From Rhizocola hellebori (GTDB lineage Bacteria; Actinomycetota; Actinomycetes; Mycobacteriales; Micromonosporaceae), in contig NZ_BONY01000056.1 of the NCBI RefSeq assembly GCF_016862955.1, positions 1 to 58,798 of the forward strand: a DNA stretch of 58,798 nucleotides. Reading direction: 5' to 3'. Under the pieces are notes generated by a model. It was given only the letters and a program-made list of their open reading frames with translations, had not been told where the DNA came from and made no database searches. The position numbers and the translations under genes are program-made. This document shows positions 50,803 to 58,737 of this stretch, in pieces (the stretch's first letter is position 1; the number at the start of each line of letters is the position of its first letter).

Positions 50803-51374
50803 GGCTTTCGGGTATGAGCCACCTCATGTCCGAGGGAGCATCGGAAATCGACCTGCCAAGCCCGGCCGGGGCACGCACTCCGGCCGAATTCGTCCACACC
50901 ATGCGGGCGCTGCGCAGCTGGGCCGCGCTGACGTATGGCGAGCTGGAAGGTAAAGCGCGGGCTAACGGGGACAGGCTTCCGCAGAGCACGATCGCCAGCG
51001 CCTTGGCGCGGGCAAGCCTGCCGCGTGAGGCGACAATCGCCGCTTTCGTCCGGGCCTGCGGTGGGGATCCGGACGTGGTGCAGGCGTGGCTAGCCGCGCG
51101 CAAGCGGGTCGCGGCCGAGCAGAAGGCGGCCGGCAGCCTGGCCCACGCCGTCGAGGCGTGGCTGGTGGCGCGCCGTAAACCTTTGCGCGACAACGGCTTG
51201 TCCGACGGGCCGGGCTCCCCGGCGACACCGCTCTACGCGCAAGGGCGGCTGGCCAAGCTGGCCGCGCAGTCCAACTCCGACCGCTGGCGCGGCGTGCACC
51301 GCCGCACCGGCAGCGACCTGTTGGGGCTGCGCCGGCTGGCTGGCCTGCGCGCCCGCCGAGAGTCGCATGCCTGA
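50793..51374 (+). CDS. helix-turn-helix domain protein
   Basis: 193-aa protein. Residues ~28-105 form an XRE-like helical DNA-binding domain (TPAEFVHTMRALRSWAALTYGELE, then TIASALARASLPREATIAAFVRAC), the same form that precedes NB-ARC domains in actinomycete STAND proteins. The C-terminal half is basic and Arg-rich (LRRLAGLRARRESHA) with no recognised domain, so this may be a stand-alone or truncated relative. Starts at 50793, 50814 or 50826 are all possible. It converges on the 145-aa gene with 3 bp between stops. Confidence 0.62.
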   Translation: MAGWLSGMSHLMSEGASEIDLPSPAGARTPAEFVHTMRALRSWAALTYGELEGKARANGDRLPQSTIASALARASLPREATIAAFVRACGGDPDVVQAWLAARKRVAAEQKAAGSLAHAVEAWLVARRKPLRDNGLSDGPGSPATPLYAQGRLAKLAAQSNSDRWRGVHRRTGSDLLGLRRLAGLRARRESHA

Positions 51375-51377
51375 GCC

Positions 51378-51815
51378 CTACTCGAAGACGGTCAGGCTGT
51401 GAGCGGGCAGCGTGCCGTCGGGGGGTTGGGTGCACGGGGTGGCAACCGCGATCTTCACGGCGTGCGGCGGGGTGGTGCTGGAGATGGAGAAGGTGATCCC
51501 CGATCTCGGGTCCTGGCCTTCGAGCGTGATTTTGTTTCCGGACTCCTCGTAGAGCAGAACCTGCCAGCCCAGACCCGGCCATGAGTCGCGGACGGCGCGC
51601 AGGGTGACGTGATGTTTCTCCGGCGCGAGGGGAACCTGCCAGCTCCCCTCGATGCGGTAGCTGCCGCCACCGCCGGCGCAGGGGACCGGGCCGATGCGCA
51701 CCGTGCCCAGCGTCGGGCTGGCGTTGCCGATGGAGGCGATCAGGTCCAGGCCGAACTGGCGCACCTGCGTTTGCGCAGCGCGAACCCGGGCCAGCGACTC
51801 CCCGCCGGCGGTCAT
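51378..51815 (-). CDS. hypothetical protein coupled to an aldo-keto reductase
   Basis: 145-aa soluble protein with no signal peptide or membrane segment. An N-terminal helix (GESLARVRAAQTQVRQFGLDLIASI) is followed by beta-rich sequence (SYRIEGSWQVPLAPEKHHVTLRA, GLGWQVLLYEESGNKITLEG). I do not recognise a family. Its ATG overlaps the aldo-keto reductase TGA by 4 nt, so it is likely made with it. Confidence 0.65.
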   Translation of the reverse strand: MTAGGESLARVRAAQTQVRQFGLDLIASIGNASPTLGTVRIGPVPCAGGGGSYRIEGSWQVPLAPEKHHVTLRAVRDSWPGLGWQVLLYEESGNKITLEGQDPRSGITFSISSTTPPHAVKIAVATPCTQPPDGTLPAHSLTVFE

Positions 51816-52792
51816 GAGTGGCCGATCACCGGGTGCGGCCGATAGGGAGCTTCCACAGTGGACAGATCTTCGTCGGTCAAGGTGACCTCCATGGCGGCCA
51901 GCGCGTCCTGAAGATGGGCGGGCTTGGTGGCGCCCACGATGGGCGCGGTGACGCCCGCCCGGCTGAACAGCCACGCCAGGGCGACCTGGGCCATCGGCAG
52001 CTCACGCTTTTCGGCCACCACCCGGACCGCGTCGACGACCGCGAAGTCTTCCGCGCTGTAGAGGCTGCCGGCCAGCGGATCGTTGGCCGAACGCACGGTC
52101 TTGCCCTGGCCGCCCCGGTCGCGGGTGCCGGTGAGCAGGCCGCGTGCCAGTGGGCTCCACGGCAGCACCCCGATGCCCTGGTCGATGCAGAGCGGGATCA
52201 TCTCCCGCTCCTCCTCGCGATAGATCAGGTTGTAGTGGTTCTGCATGGACACGAAAGGCGTCCAGCCGTTGGCGCGGGCCACCTCCTGCGCCTTGGCGAA
52301 CTGCCAGGCATGCATGCTCGACGCGCCGAGGTAGCGCGCCTTGCCCGACTGGACGACATCGTGCAACGCCCGCATGGTCTCCTCGATCGGCGTCTCGTAG
52401 TCCCAGCGGTGGATCTGGTAGAGGTCCACGAAATCGGTCCCCAGCCGGCGAAGCGAAGCGTCGATGCCGGACAGGATGTGTTTGCGTGACAGGCCGCGAT
52501 CGTTGGGCCCCTCGCCCATCGGGTTGTAGACCTTCGTGGCCAGCACGTAGTCGTCACGGCGTGGGAAGAGTCTGGCCAGCAGCCGCCCGGTGATCTCCTC
52601 GCTGAGCCCGTCGGAGTAGGTGTCGGCGGTATCGAAGAAGGTGATGCCCGCCTCGACCGCTTGCGCCACGATCGGCTCGGCCGCTTCGTCGCCCAGGGCC
52701 CATACGCGGGTGGGCCCGCCGCCGAAGCTCATCATGCCCAGGCAGATCCGGGACACCTTCAGGCCAGAGTCGCCCAAGCGCACATAATCCAT
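51812..52792 (-). CDS. aldo/keto reductase
   Basis: 326-aa AKR barrel. The tetrad is visible as FFDTADTYSDG (Asp and Tyr), LATKVYN (Lys) and YQIHRWD (His). The C-terminal NADPH-binding part has WLFSRAGVTAPIVGATKPAHLQDAL. It resembles the YajO/YghZ-type oxidoreductases acting on aldehydes. The ATG with GAGGAAG 11 nt upstream was chosen over an ATG six codons earlier that lacks a Shine-Dalgarno. It is divergent from the MalY-type gene and coupled to a 145-aa protein gene. Confidence 0.9.
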   Translation of the reverse strand: MDYVRLGDSGLKVSRICLGMMSFGGGPTRVWALGDEAAEPIVAQAVEAGITFFDTADTYSDGLSEEITGRLLARLFPRRDDYVLATKVYNPMGEGPNDRGLSRKHILSGIDASLRRLGTDFVDLYQIHRWDYETPIEETMRALHDVVQSGKARYLGASSMHAWQFAKAQEVARANGWTPFVSMQNHYNLIYREEEREMIPLCIDQGIGVLPWSPLARGLLTGTRDRGGQGKTVRSANDPLAGSLYSAEDFAVVDAVRVVAEKRELPMAQVALAWLFSRAGVTAPIVGATKPAHLQDALAAMEVTLTDEDLSTVEAPYRPHPVIGHS

Positions 52793-52840
52793 AAAACGAT
52801 TCTTCCTCATGAAGACAAAAAGCGCGGCGGGCGGGGACGG

Positions 52841-52846
52841 TACGGT
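52841..52846 (+). promoter_or_regulatory. TACGGT -10 box, likely leaderless promoter
   Basis: TACGGT ends 9 nt before the ATG at 52855, with no Shine-Dalgarno, and supports that start over a TTG three codons earlier. Confidence 0.38.
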
Positions 52847-52854
52847 TGGGCGCT

Positions 52855-54057
52855 ATGGGAGTTGCCGAGCCCTTCCGCTGGGTACCACTGGAAGAACTCA
52901 GAACGCGCAGCAGTGTGAAATGGCGGCGGTATCCGCCCGATGTGCTGCCGCTATGGGTGGCCGAGATGGATGTGCGGCTCGCACCACCGATCGCGTCGGC
53001 GCTCATCGACGCCGTCGAGCGTTCCGACACCGGCTATCCGATGGGCACCGAATACGCCGAGGCGCTGGACGAGTTCGCCCGCAAGAGGTGGGGCTGGGAA
53101 GGCGTGGTGGCGCAGCGCACCATGGTGGTACCCGACGTCATGCAGGGCACCGCCGAGATACTGAAGATCGTCACTGGCATCGGCGATCAGGTGATCGTCA
53201 ACAGCCCGGTCTACCCTCCCTTCTACGCGTTCGTCGAGCACATGGGCCGAGGCATCGTCGAGGCGCCGCTGGGTGAGGATCACCGGCTGGATCTGGCCGG
53301 GATCCAGGCCGCGTTCGAGGCGGCCACCGCCCACGGCCGCCGCGCCGCGTATCTGCTGTGCAGCCCACACAATCCCACCGGCACCGTGCACACGGCAGAC
53401 GAGCTGGCCGCCGTCGCCGCGCTGGCGCGGGCCTACCGGGTCCGGGTTATCGCCGACGAGATCCACGCCCCGCTCGTGCTGCCGGGCGCGGTGCACGTGC
53501 CGTATCTGAGCGTGCCGGGCGCCGAGAACGGGTTTTCGATGATGTCCGCTTCCAAGGCGTGGAACCTGGCCGGGCTCAAGGCGGCGGTGGCCGTCGCCGG
53601 GCCCGACGCCGCCGAGGACCTCGCCCGCATCCCCGAGGAGGTGAGCCACGGCCCGAGCCACTTCGGCGTGCTTTCCCACACCGCCGCCCTGCGCGGGGGT
53701 GTGGACTGGCTCGACTCGCTGCTGGCCGCGCTCGACGACAACCGGCGGCTGCTGGGCGAGCTGATCGCCGAGCACCTTCCCGCGGTGCGGCTCCGGCCGC
53801 CGCAGGCGACGTTCCTGTCCTGGCTCGATTGCCGCGCCCTGGGCATCCCGGAGGGCAGCATCGCCCCGGCCGACCGTGGCAACGTCCTGCTCAGCAGCGG
53901 GCCGGCCGACGTCTTCCTCGAGCGCGGGCGGGTGGCCCTGGTGGCCGGTCTGCTCTTCGGCACCGGAGGCGCCGGGCATGTCCGGCTGAACTACGCGACC
54001 TCGCCCGAGGTGATCACCGAGGCGGTCCGCCGGATGGCCGCCGCGCTTTCCGATTAA
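52855..54057 (+). CDS. MalY/PatB-type PLP-dependent aminotransferase (C-S lyase)
   Basis: 400-aa fold type I PLP enzyme. Opening SSVKWRRYPPDVLPLWVAEMDV is the MalY/PatB hallmark; PHNPTGTV and VIADEIHAPLVLPG follow; the PLP lysine is Lys234 in MSASKAWNLAG. The C-terminal RLNYATSPE arginine binds the substrate carboxylate. Such enzymes cleave cystathionine or cysteine conjugates, or transaminate. Substrate unknown. It is followed 47 bp later by a small gene with its own -10 box. Confidence 0.9.
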   Translation: MGVAEPFRWVPLEELRTRSSVKWRRYPPDVLPLWVAEMDVRLAPPIASALIDAVERSDTGYPMGTEYAEALDEFARKRWGWEGVVAQRTMVVPDVMQGTAEILKIVTGIGDQVIVNSPVYPPFYAFVEHMGRGIVEAPLGEDHRLDLAGIQAAFEAATAHGRRAAYLLCSPHNPTGTVHTADELAAVAALARAYRVRVIADEIHAPLVLPGAVHVPYLSVPGAENGFSMMSASKAWNLAGLKAAVAVAGPDAAEDLARIPEEVSHGPSHFGVLSHTAALRGGVDWLDSLLAALDDNRRLLGELIAEHLPAVRLRPPQATFLSWLDCRALGIPEGSIAPADRGNVLLSSGPADVFLERGRVALVAGLLFGTGGAGHVRLNYATSPEVITEAVRRMAAALSD

Positions 54058-54092
54058 CAGGTTTCGCCCAGGCCGCGCACAGCCGCCGCGGT

Positions 54093-54098
54093 TACCGT
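54093..54098 (+). promoter_or_regulatory. TACCGT -10 box, likely leaderless promoter
   Basis: TACCGT ends 7 nt before the ATG at 54105 with no Shine-Dalgarno. Confidence 0.42.
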
Positions 54099-54104
54099 AT
54101 GGGG

Positions 54105-54482
54105 ATGGATGAAAAGCGGGCCCGGCGGGTCGTCGACGTGTTGCGTGAGCGCGGGGTGCCCGCGCACATGGCCCAACCGCGAGCGGGCATCTCGCAGTTC
54201 GGGGTGCGGGTGGTGCTGCTCGACGGGCGCGAGGCGCTGTGGGACACGGACGGCACGGCCGGTCTGGAAGCCCAAGTGATGCGCAACGGGATGCTGGTCG
54301 GGTTCGTTCCCAAAATCGATGGTTCGGAGGATTTCACCGAGGAGCAGGTGATCGATGCGATCGCCCGAACGGACTATGACGAGCCCATCGCCCGGCCACG
54401 CTCCGGGCCCGCGCCGGTACGACCCGCGCTGCCACGGGAGGGTGGCTTCTTCCGCCGTCTCATGGGAGGCTTCCGGGAGTAG
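54105..54482 (+). CDS. hypothetical small protein
   Basis: 125-aa protein. The first ~85 residues alternate helix and strand (RARRVVDVLRERGVPAHMAQ, FGVRVVLLDGREALWDTDG, GMLVGFVPKI) and end with a TEEQVIDAIARTDYD helix. The tail is Pro/Arg-rich and finishes with FFRRLMGGFRE. I do not recognise a family. It has no signal peptide or membrane segment. Position between the MalY-type gene and the kinase gives no strong hint. Confidence 0.65.
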   Translation: MDEKRARRVVDVLRERGVPAHMAQPRAGISQFGVRVVLLDGREALWDTDGTAGLEAQVMRNGMLVGFVPKIDGSEDFTEEQVIDAIARTDYDEPIARPRSGPAPVRPALPREGGFFRRLMGGFRE

Positions 54483-54535
54483 CGAGGCTGTGGACGTTTC
54501 CAGCCGTTGAGGCCACTGCAATGATCTAGATATTT

Positions 54536-54546
54536 ATGGTTACCAT
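54536..54546. promoter_or_regulatory. ATGGTTACCAT palindrome before the kinase gene
   Basis: An 11-bp perfect palindrome (5-bp arms) in an AT-rich stretch ends 5 nt before the kinase GTG and overlaps TATGGT/TACCAT -10-like boxes. It may be both promoter and operator. Confidence 0.3.
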
Positions 54547-54551
54547 GCTGC

Positions 54552-56801
54552 GTGCTCCCACTCGGCAAGAACGACCCCGACTTTGTCGCCAGTTACCGCC
54601 TGCTCGGCGTGCTGGGCGGCGGTGGCATGGGGAGGGTCTACCTAGGACAGTCGCGCAGCGGAAAACGTCTGGCCATCAAGGTGCTCAGCGAACACTTCGC
54701 GGAGGACCCGGAATATCGCGAGCGGTTCGCGCGGGAGGTCGCGGCGGCCCGGCTGGTCAGTCCGTTGTATACGGCGGCGGTCGTGGATTCCGACAAGGAC
54801 GCGTCCTCACCCTGGCTGGCCACCACCTACATCGACGGTCCCAGCCTGGAGGAGTGGGTCGGCCAGCACGGCAAGCTGACCTCGGAAACCGTTCTGGCCC
54901 TTGCCCTTGGCCTGGCCGAGGCGCTGGCCTCGATCCATCAGGCCGGGCTGGTGCACCGCGATCTGAAACCAAGCAACATCATCATCGATATCAACGGGCC
55001 GCACATCATTGACTTCGGGATTGCGCTTTCCGGTGATGCCACCCGGATTACCACCAGCATGCTGGTGGGCACTCCCTCCTATATGGCGCCCGAACGCATC
55101 AACGGCGTCGACGCCGGGCCGGCCGGGGATATCTTCTCCCTTGGCGCGACGCTGTTCTACGCCGCGACCGGGTCGCCTCTGATCAAGGACGGCACCTTCT
55201 ATGAGCAGGTCATCCAGGTCGCCTTGGGCCGGTTCGAGCTGACCGAGGTACCCGTCAATTGTCAGCCTTTGATCACCCGCTGCCTGAGCAAGGACCCACA
55301 GGACAGGCCCACCGCGGCCGAGCTGGTGCAGATTCTGGTCGGCATCGGCGCGATCCAGCCCGCCCACGGCTGGTGGGCCGAGCGCGAGCCGCTGCCGACC
55401 CGCACGCATTTCCAGAGGCCGCCCCGGCATTCGCGGCGGCGTCTGCTGGTGGCCGGCGGCGCTTTCGGGCTGGCGTTGCTGGGCGGGGGAGCCGCCGCGG
55501 CGTGGAGCTACCTCAAGCGCGGCCAGCCGGGGGCCTCGCCGCTGCCCAGCGCCACCCCCTCGGGCACCACCCGGCCAGGCCGGTCATCGCGGGTGCTGTG
55601 GCAGGTGGCCTCCCATGCCGACCATGGCCCGCCGCCCGCGCCGGACAGCCTCTCGGTCCGGGTGGTGATCGATCGGGGGCGGCGGATCATCGCCGCGTCG
55701 GGCAGAAACGTTCTCGCCACCGATGTGCTGGGCCGTCCTGTTTGGACGAAGGAGATGCCCACCTCGTCGCTTCAGTTGTGGCCGTGGGACGATGTCCTGC
55801 TGGTCGGCAACCTCAACTCGCTCTGGCTGCTGAACGCCGAGACCGGCGCCATCGGGCCGGAGCTCAATGTCGCCAAGCTGGAGGAGCCCTTCGCCGCCCA
55901 GGACAACCCGGACGGAATGGCCGTGCAACTGGAGCGGGTCCTCGTCGGTCCCGACCGGGCGCTGCTCAGCGTGGGAACGGCGCTGCTGGCCATCGATCGC
56001 ACGGGCAAGGTCACCTGGCGGATGCCCCGGCCGATGGCCGCCAATGGGCGGCACACCCCGATCCCGGTGCCGTTGTTCGCCACCCAGACCCATCTGGTCA
56101 CCCGGGAAACGGCCACCACCTCACGCGTTGGCCTGCGCCAGATGAGCAGCGGCAAGTCGATCTGGCGGGCCACCGACAGCCCGCCCGGCCCACCGCCCGG
56201 GCCCGGTCCGGGCGGGCGCGATGAGGCATGGAAGGCCTCGGAGGGCGTCATCGTCGGCGACTATCTCGTGCTGCGCGAGAGTTCCCGGGTGCAGGTGCGG
56301 CTGCTGTCGACCGGCAAGCTGATCTGGCACGTGACCTCGCCAACCCCGGTGGTGACGATGAAGCAGGTCCGCAATCTGGTCCTGCTGGCCGCCGATCGGC
56401 TGGTCGCCTATGGCTTGGCCGATGGCAAGCCGATCTGGGAGAAGCAGGTGCGCGGCGCCAGGCTGGCGGTGACGCAGGCGGGCGACGCGATCGTGGTGGT
56501 GAACGAGAACGGACTGTCCATAAGGGACACCACCGGGGAGCCGCTGTGGGAGGAGCCGTTCCGGGCGGCGGTCGGTGACCTCATGCCCGATCAGATCCAT
56601 GTCGACAGCCAGACCGCCTATGTGACCTTCCGCCCGCGTGACGAGGGCCCGCCCGGAGGGCCACCGCCGCCGCCGAACGGGCCGCCACCGGAACCCAGGC
56701 CCAGCGAGTCGCCCGGCGGCGGCCCGAACGCGCCGATCGACGCGATCGCCTACCAGCTCGGGCCGGACCTGGCCAGCGCGGAACCGAGCCCCACGCCCTA
56801 G
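54552..56801 (+). CDS. receptor-type Ser/Thr protein kinase with PQQ-like beta-propeller
   Basis: 749-aa kinase. Residues ~12-265 form a Hanks-type domain: GGGGMGRVYLG loop, Lys43 in LAIKVL, HRDLKPSN (Asp137), DFG (Asp154) and MAPERI. A basic stretch and one membrane helix follow (~300-320, LLVAGGAFGLALLGGG). The outside part (~345-720) has repeating strands like those of PQQ-binding propellers (VLATDVLGRPVWTKE, LLAIDRTGKVTWRM, LVAYGLADGKPIWEK). The C-terminus is Pro/Gly-rich. The propeller is the likely sensor; ligand and targets are unknown. GTG start; transcription may be leaderless or nearly so. Confidence 0.9.
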   Translation: MLPLGKNDPDFVASYRLLGVLGGGGMGRVYLGQSRSGKRLAIKVLSEHFAEDPEYRERFAREVAAARLVSPLYTAAVVDSDKDASSPWLATTYIDGPSLEEWVGQHGKLTSETVLALALGLAEALASIHQAGLVHRDLKPSNIIIDINGPHIIDFGIALSGDATRITTSMLVGTPSYMAPERINGVDAGPAGDIFSLGATLFYAATGSPLIKDGTFYEQVIQVALGRFELTEVPVNCQPLITRCLSKDPQDRPTAAELVQILVGIGAIQPAHGWWAEREPLPTRTHFQRPPRHSRRRLLVAGGAFGLALLGGGAAAAWSYLKRGQPGASPLPSATPSGTTRPGRSSRVLWQVASHADHGPPPAPDSLSVRVVIDRGRRIIAASGRNVLATDVLGRPVWTKEMPTSSLQLWPWDDVLLVGNLNSLWLLNAETGAIGPELNVAKLEEPFAAQDNPDGMAVQLERVLVGPDRALLSVGTALLAIDRTGKVTWRMPRPMAANGRHTPIPVPLFATQTHLVTRETATTSRVGLRQMSSGKSIWRATDSPPGPPPGPGPGGRDEAWKASEGVIVGDYLVLRESSRVQVRLLSTGKLIWHVTSPTPVVTMKQVRNLVLLAADRLVAYGLADGKPIWEKQVRGARLAVTQAGDAIVVVNENGLSIRDTTGEPLWEEPFRAAVGDLMPDQIHVDSQTAYVTFRPRDEGPPGGPPPPPNGPPPEPRPSESPGGGPNAPIDAIAYQLGPDLASAEPSPTP

Positions 56802-56919
56802 TTGACGAAGCCTCAGGTTCCGGGTAAATTACACCGAAGGTAAAAATTCGACATTTTGCCCGCAAGAACTTACGTCACCCCCCGGTGACACCCATCCCCC
56901 CGATGGTGGTGCCGCCCTC

Positions 56920-56938
56920 GCCTGAGACAGCCTCAGGC
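56920..56938. terminator. hairpin at the end of the sugar dehydratase gene
   Basis: Perfect 7-bp arms GCCTGAG and CTCAGGC with a 5-nt loop overlap the stop of the minus-strand dehydratase gene and lie 119 bp after the kinase stop. Confidence 0.5.
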
Positions 56939-57955
56939 GTGGGCGGCATCAACGCTTGTGGCCCATGCCTTCTCGTCCACCGGCGCGCGTTCCAGCAACG
57001 GCCGCCACCAGTCGCGGTGCTCTGCGTACCAGGAGATCGTGCCGGCCAGACCGGCGTCGAAATCGATGGCGGGACGCCAGCCCAGCTCTGAGCGCAGCTT
57101 GGACGAGTCGAGCAGGTATCGCCGGTCGTGGCCGGGCCGGTCGGGCACGGTCTCGATCCTGGAAAGCGGCAGCCCGAGCTGGCCGAGGATGCGTGTGGCC
57201 AGCTCCGCGACGCTGACCTCGACCCCCGAACCCACGTGGTAGGTCTGCCCGATCGTGCCCGCCAGCAACACCCGCTCGATCGCGCTGCAGTGGTCGTCGA
57301 CGTGCAGCCATTCGCGGCGATTGGCGCTGGAGGAGTAGACCGGCAGCGTCTGCCCGGTCAGCGCCCGCGTCGCGAAGAGCGGGATCACCTTCTCCGGGAA
57401 CTGGTAGGGGCCGTAGTTGTTGGCGCAGTTGGTGATGGTGATGGGAAGGCCGAAGGTCTCGTGATAGGCGCGGACCACGTGGTCGGCCGCCGCCTTGCTC
57501 GCGTTGTAGGGCGTGCGGGGTCGATAGGGCGACTCCTCGGTGAAAGCGCTCGCGTCGTCCAAAGCCAGGTCACCATAGACCTCACAGGTCGACACGTGAT
57601 GAAAGCGGGCAATGCCAACGTTTCTTGCGGCTTCAAGCAGGTTTTGGGTACCCAGAACGTTGGTTTGGAAAAAGACACGTGGCCGCAACACGGCAAGGCT
57701 GTTGTGCGACTCGGCGGCAAAGTTGACGATCACGTCGATTTGGTGTTCCCGCAACAGTTTCTGCACCGCGGGCAGGTCGTCGATATCGTGATGGGCGAAG
57801 GTGATGCGCTCGCGGACGACGGCGAGATTGGCCAGGTTGCCCGCATAGGTCAGCGCGTCGAGCGCGACGACGTGATCGCCGCGATGGTGGGCCAGCCAGT
57901 AGTGGACGAAGTTGGAGCCGATGAAGCCGGCCGCTCCGGTGACGAGCAAACGCAT
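56933..57955 (-). CDS. dTDP-glucose 4,6-dehydratase-like enzyme
   Basis: 340-aa extended SDR of the RmlB type. LLVTGAAGFIGSNFV binds NAD, ALDALTYAGN fits the nucleotide-sugar dehydratases, PYNASKAAADH holds the catalytic Tyr/Lys, and NCANNYGPYQFPEKVIPL and SANRREWLHVDDHCSAI are typical. Two departures are seen: the active-site STDEVYG reads STCEVYG (Cys124 for the acid Asp), and the usual AAESHVDRSI reads AAESHNSLAVL. It may use another sugar or run altered chemistry. The ATG has AGGAG upstream and lies 8 nt after the GntR stop, so both are one operon. Confidence 0.85.
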   Translation of the reverse strand: MRLLVTGAAGFIGSNFVHYWLAHHRGDHVVALDALTYAGNLANLAVVRERITFAHHDIDDLPAVQKLLREHQIDVIVNFAAESHNSLAVLRPRVFFQTNVLGTQNLLEAARNVGIARFHHVSTCEVYGDLALDDASAFTEESPYRPRTPYNASKAAADHVVRAYHETFGLPITITNCANNYGPYQFPEKVIPLFATRALTGQTLPVYSSSANRREWLHVDDHCSAIERVLLAGTIGQTYHVGSGVEVSVAELATRILGQLGLPLSRIETVPDRPGHDRRYLLDSSKLRSELGWRPAIDFDAGLAGTISWYAEHRDWWRPLLERAPVDEKAWATSVDAAHA

Positions 57956-57963
57956 GGGTTCTC

Positions 57964-58737
57964 CTAATCGTGGTCGGGAATGGTGGTCATGCCGGGTGGG
58001 TCGGTCGCGGCCGTCCCCGGCCAGCCGCGGAACTCGACATCGAGCCGGAAACGGTGGCCCAGATAGCGATGCTCGGAAAGCGCCAGCGGCTGGGATTCGT
58101 TGCGCAGCGCCAGTCTTCGCACCACCAGCACCGGCGTGCCGGGCGCCACCTCGAGCAGCGGCGCGGTGCTGGCGCTCGCCGCGCCGGCGGCGATGCTCTG
58201 GCGCACCAGGTCGATGGTGTGGCCGTTGCGGCGCAAGGTTTCCCACACTCCCGGCTGCTGGGCCTGGGCGCGGCTGACCGGCGCCCCGAACTCCAGCGGC
58301 ACCCACTCGACGACCACGTCCAGGGGATGCTTGCCCGCGTGGCGCACGGTGCTGACGCGCAGGGTCTCGCTGTGCGGCGGGATCTGCAGCAGGCGGGAGA
58401 CATCGGTCGGGGCGGCCGTGTACTCGTAGCCGGTTACCTTGCGCACCAAGGGAACCCCGGCTTCGGTGACCGCCGATTGGGCGTGCTGGAACGACCCGAG
58501 CGCCAGTGACTGGCCGAAGGAAGCGCCGGAGACCACGTACCAACCCGAGCCGCGCTTGGCGGTGATGAGCCCCTCGTCGCGCAGGTCCTCCAGCGCCCGC
58601 CGCACGGTGACCCGGCTGACCCCGTAGCGCCGGACCAGCTCGGCCTCGCTGTCGAGCGCTCCCGTTCGCGCGTAGTCGCCCAGCGCGATGCGTTCCCGCA
58701 GCTCAGACGCGAGCCACTGGAATCTTGGACCTGTCAT
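57964..58737 (-). CDS. GntR family regulator with UTRA domain
   Basis: 257-aa HutC-subfamily regulator. The winged HTH (~6-70) shows AELVRRYGVSRVTVRRALEDLRDEGLITAKRGSGWYV; the UTRA ligand domain follows with KVTGYEYTAAP, RVSTVRHAGKHPLDVVVEWVP and LALSEHRYLGHRFRLDVEF. The start is the ATG with TAGCAT 8 nt upstream (leaderless form). It sits 8 bp before the sugar dehydratase gene and probably controls it in response to a sugar or related ligand. Confidence 0.9.
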   Translation of the reverse strand: MTGPRFQWLASELRERIALGDYARTGALDSEAELVRRYGVSRVTVRRALEDLRDEGLITAKRGSGWYVVSGASFGQSLALGSFQHAQSAVTEAGVPLVRKVTGYEYTAAPTDVSRLLQIPPHSETLRVSTVRHAGKHPLDVVVEWVPLEFGAPVSRAQAQQPGVWETLRRNGHTIDLVRQSIAAGAASASTAPLLEVAPGTPVLVVRRLALRNESQPLALSEHRYLGHRFRLDVEFRGWPGTAATDPPGMTTIPDHD

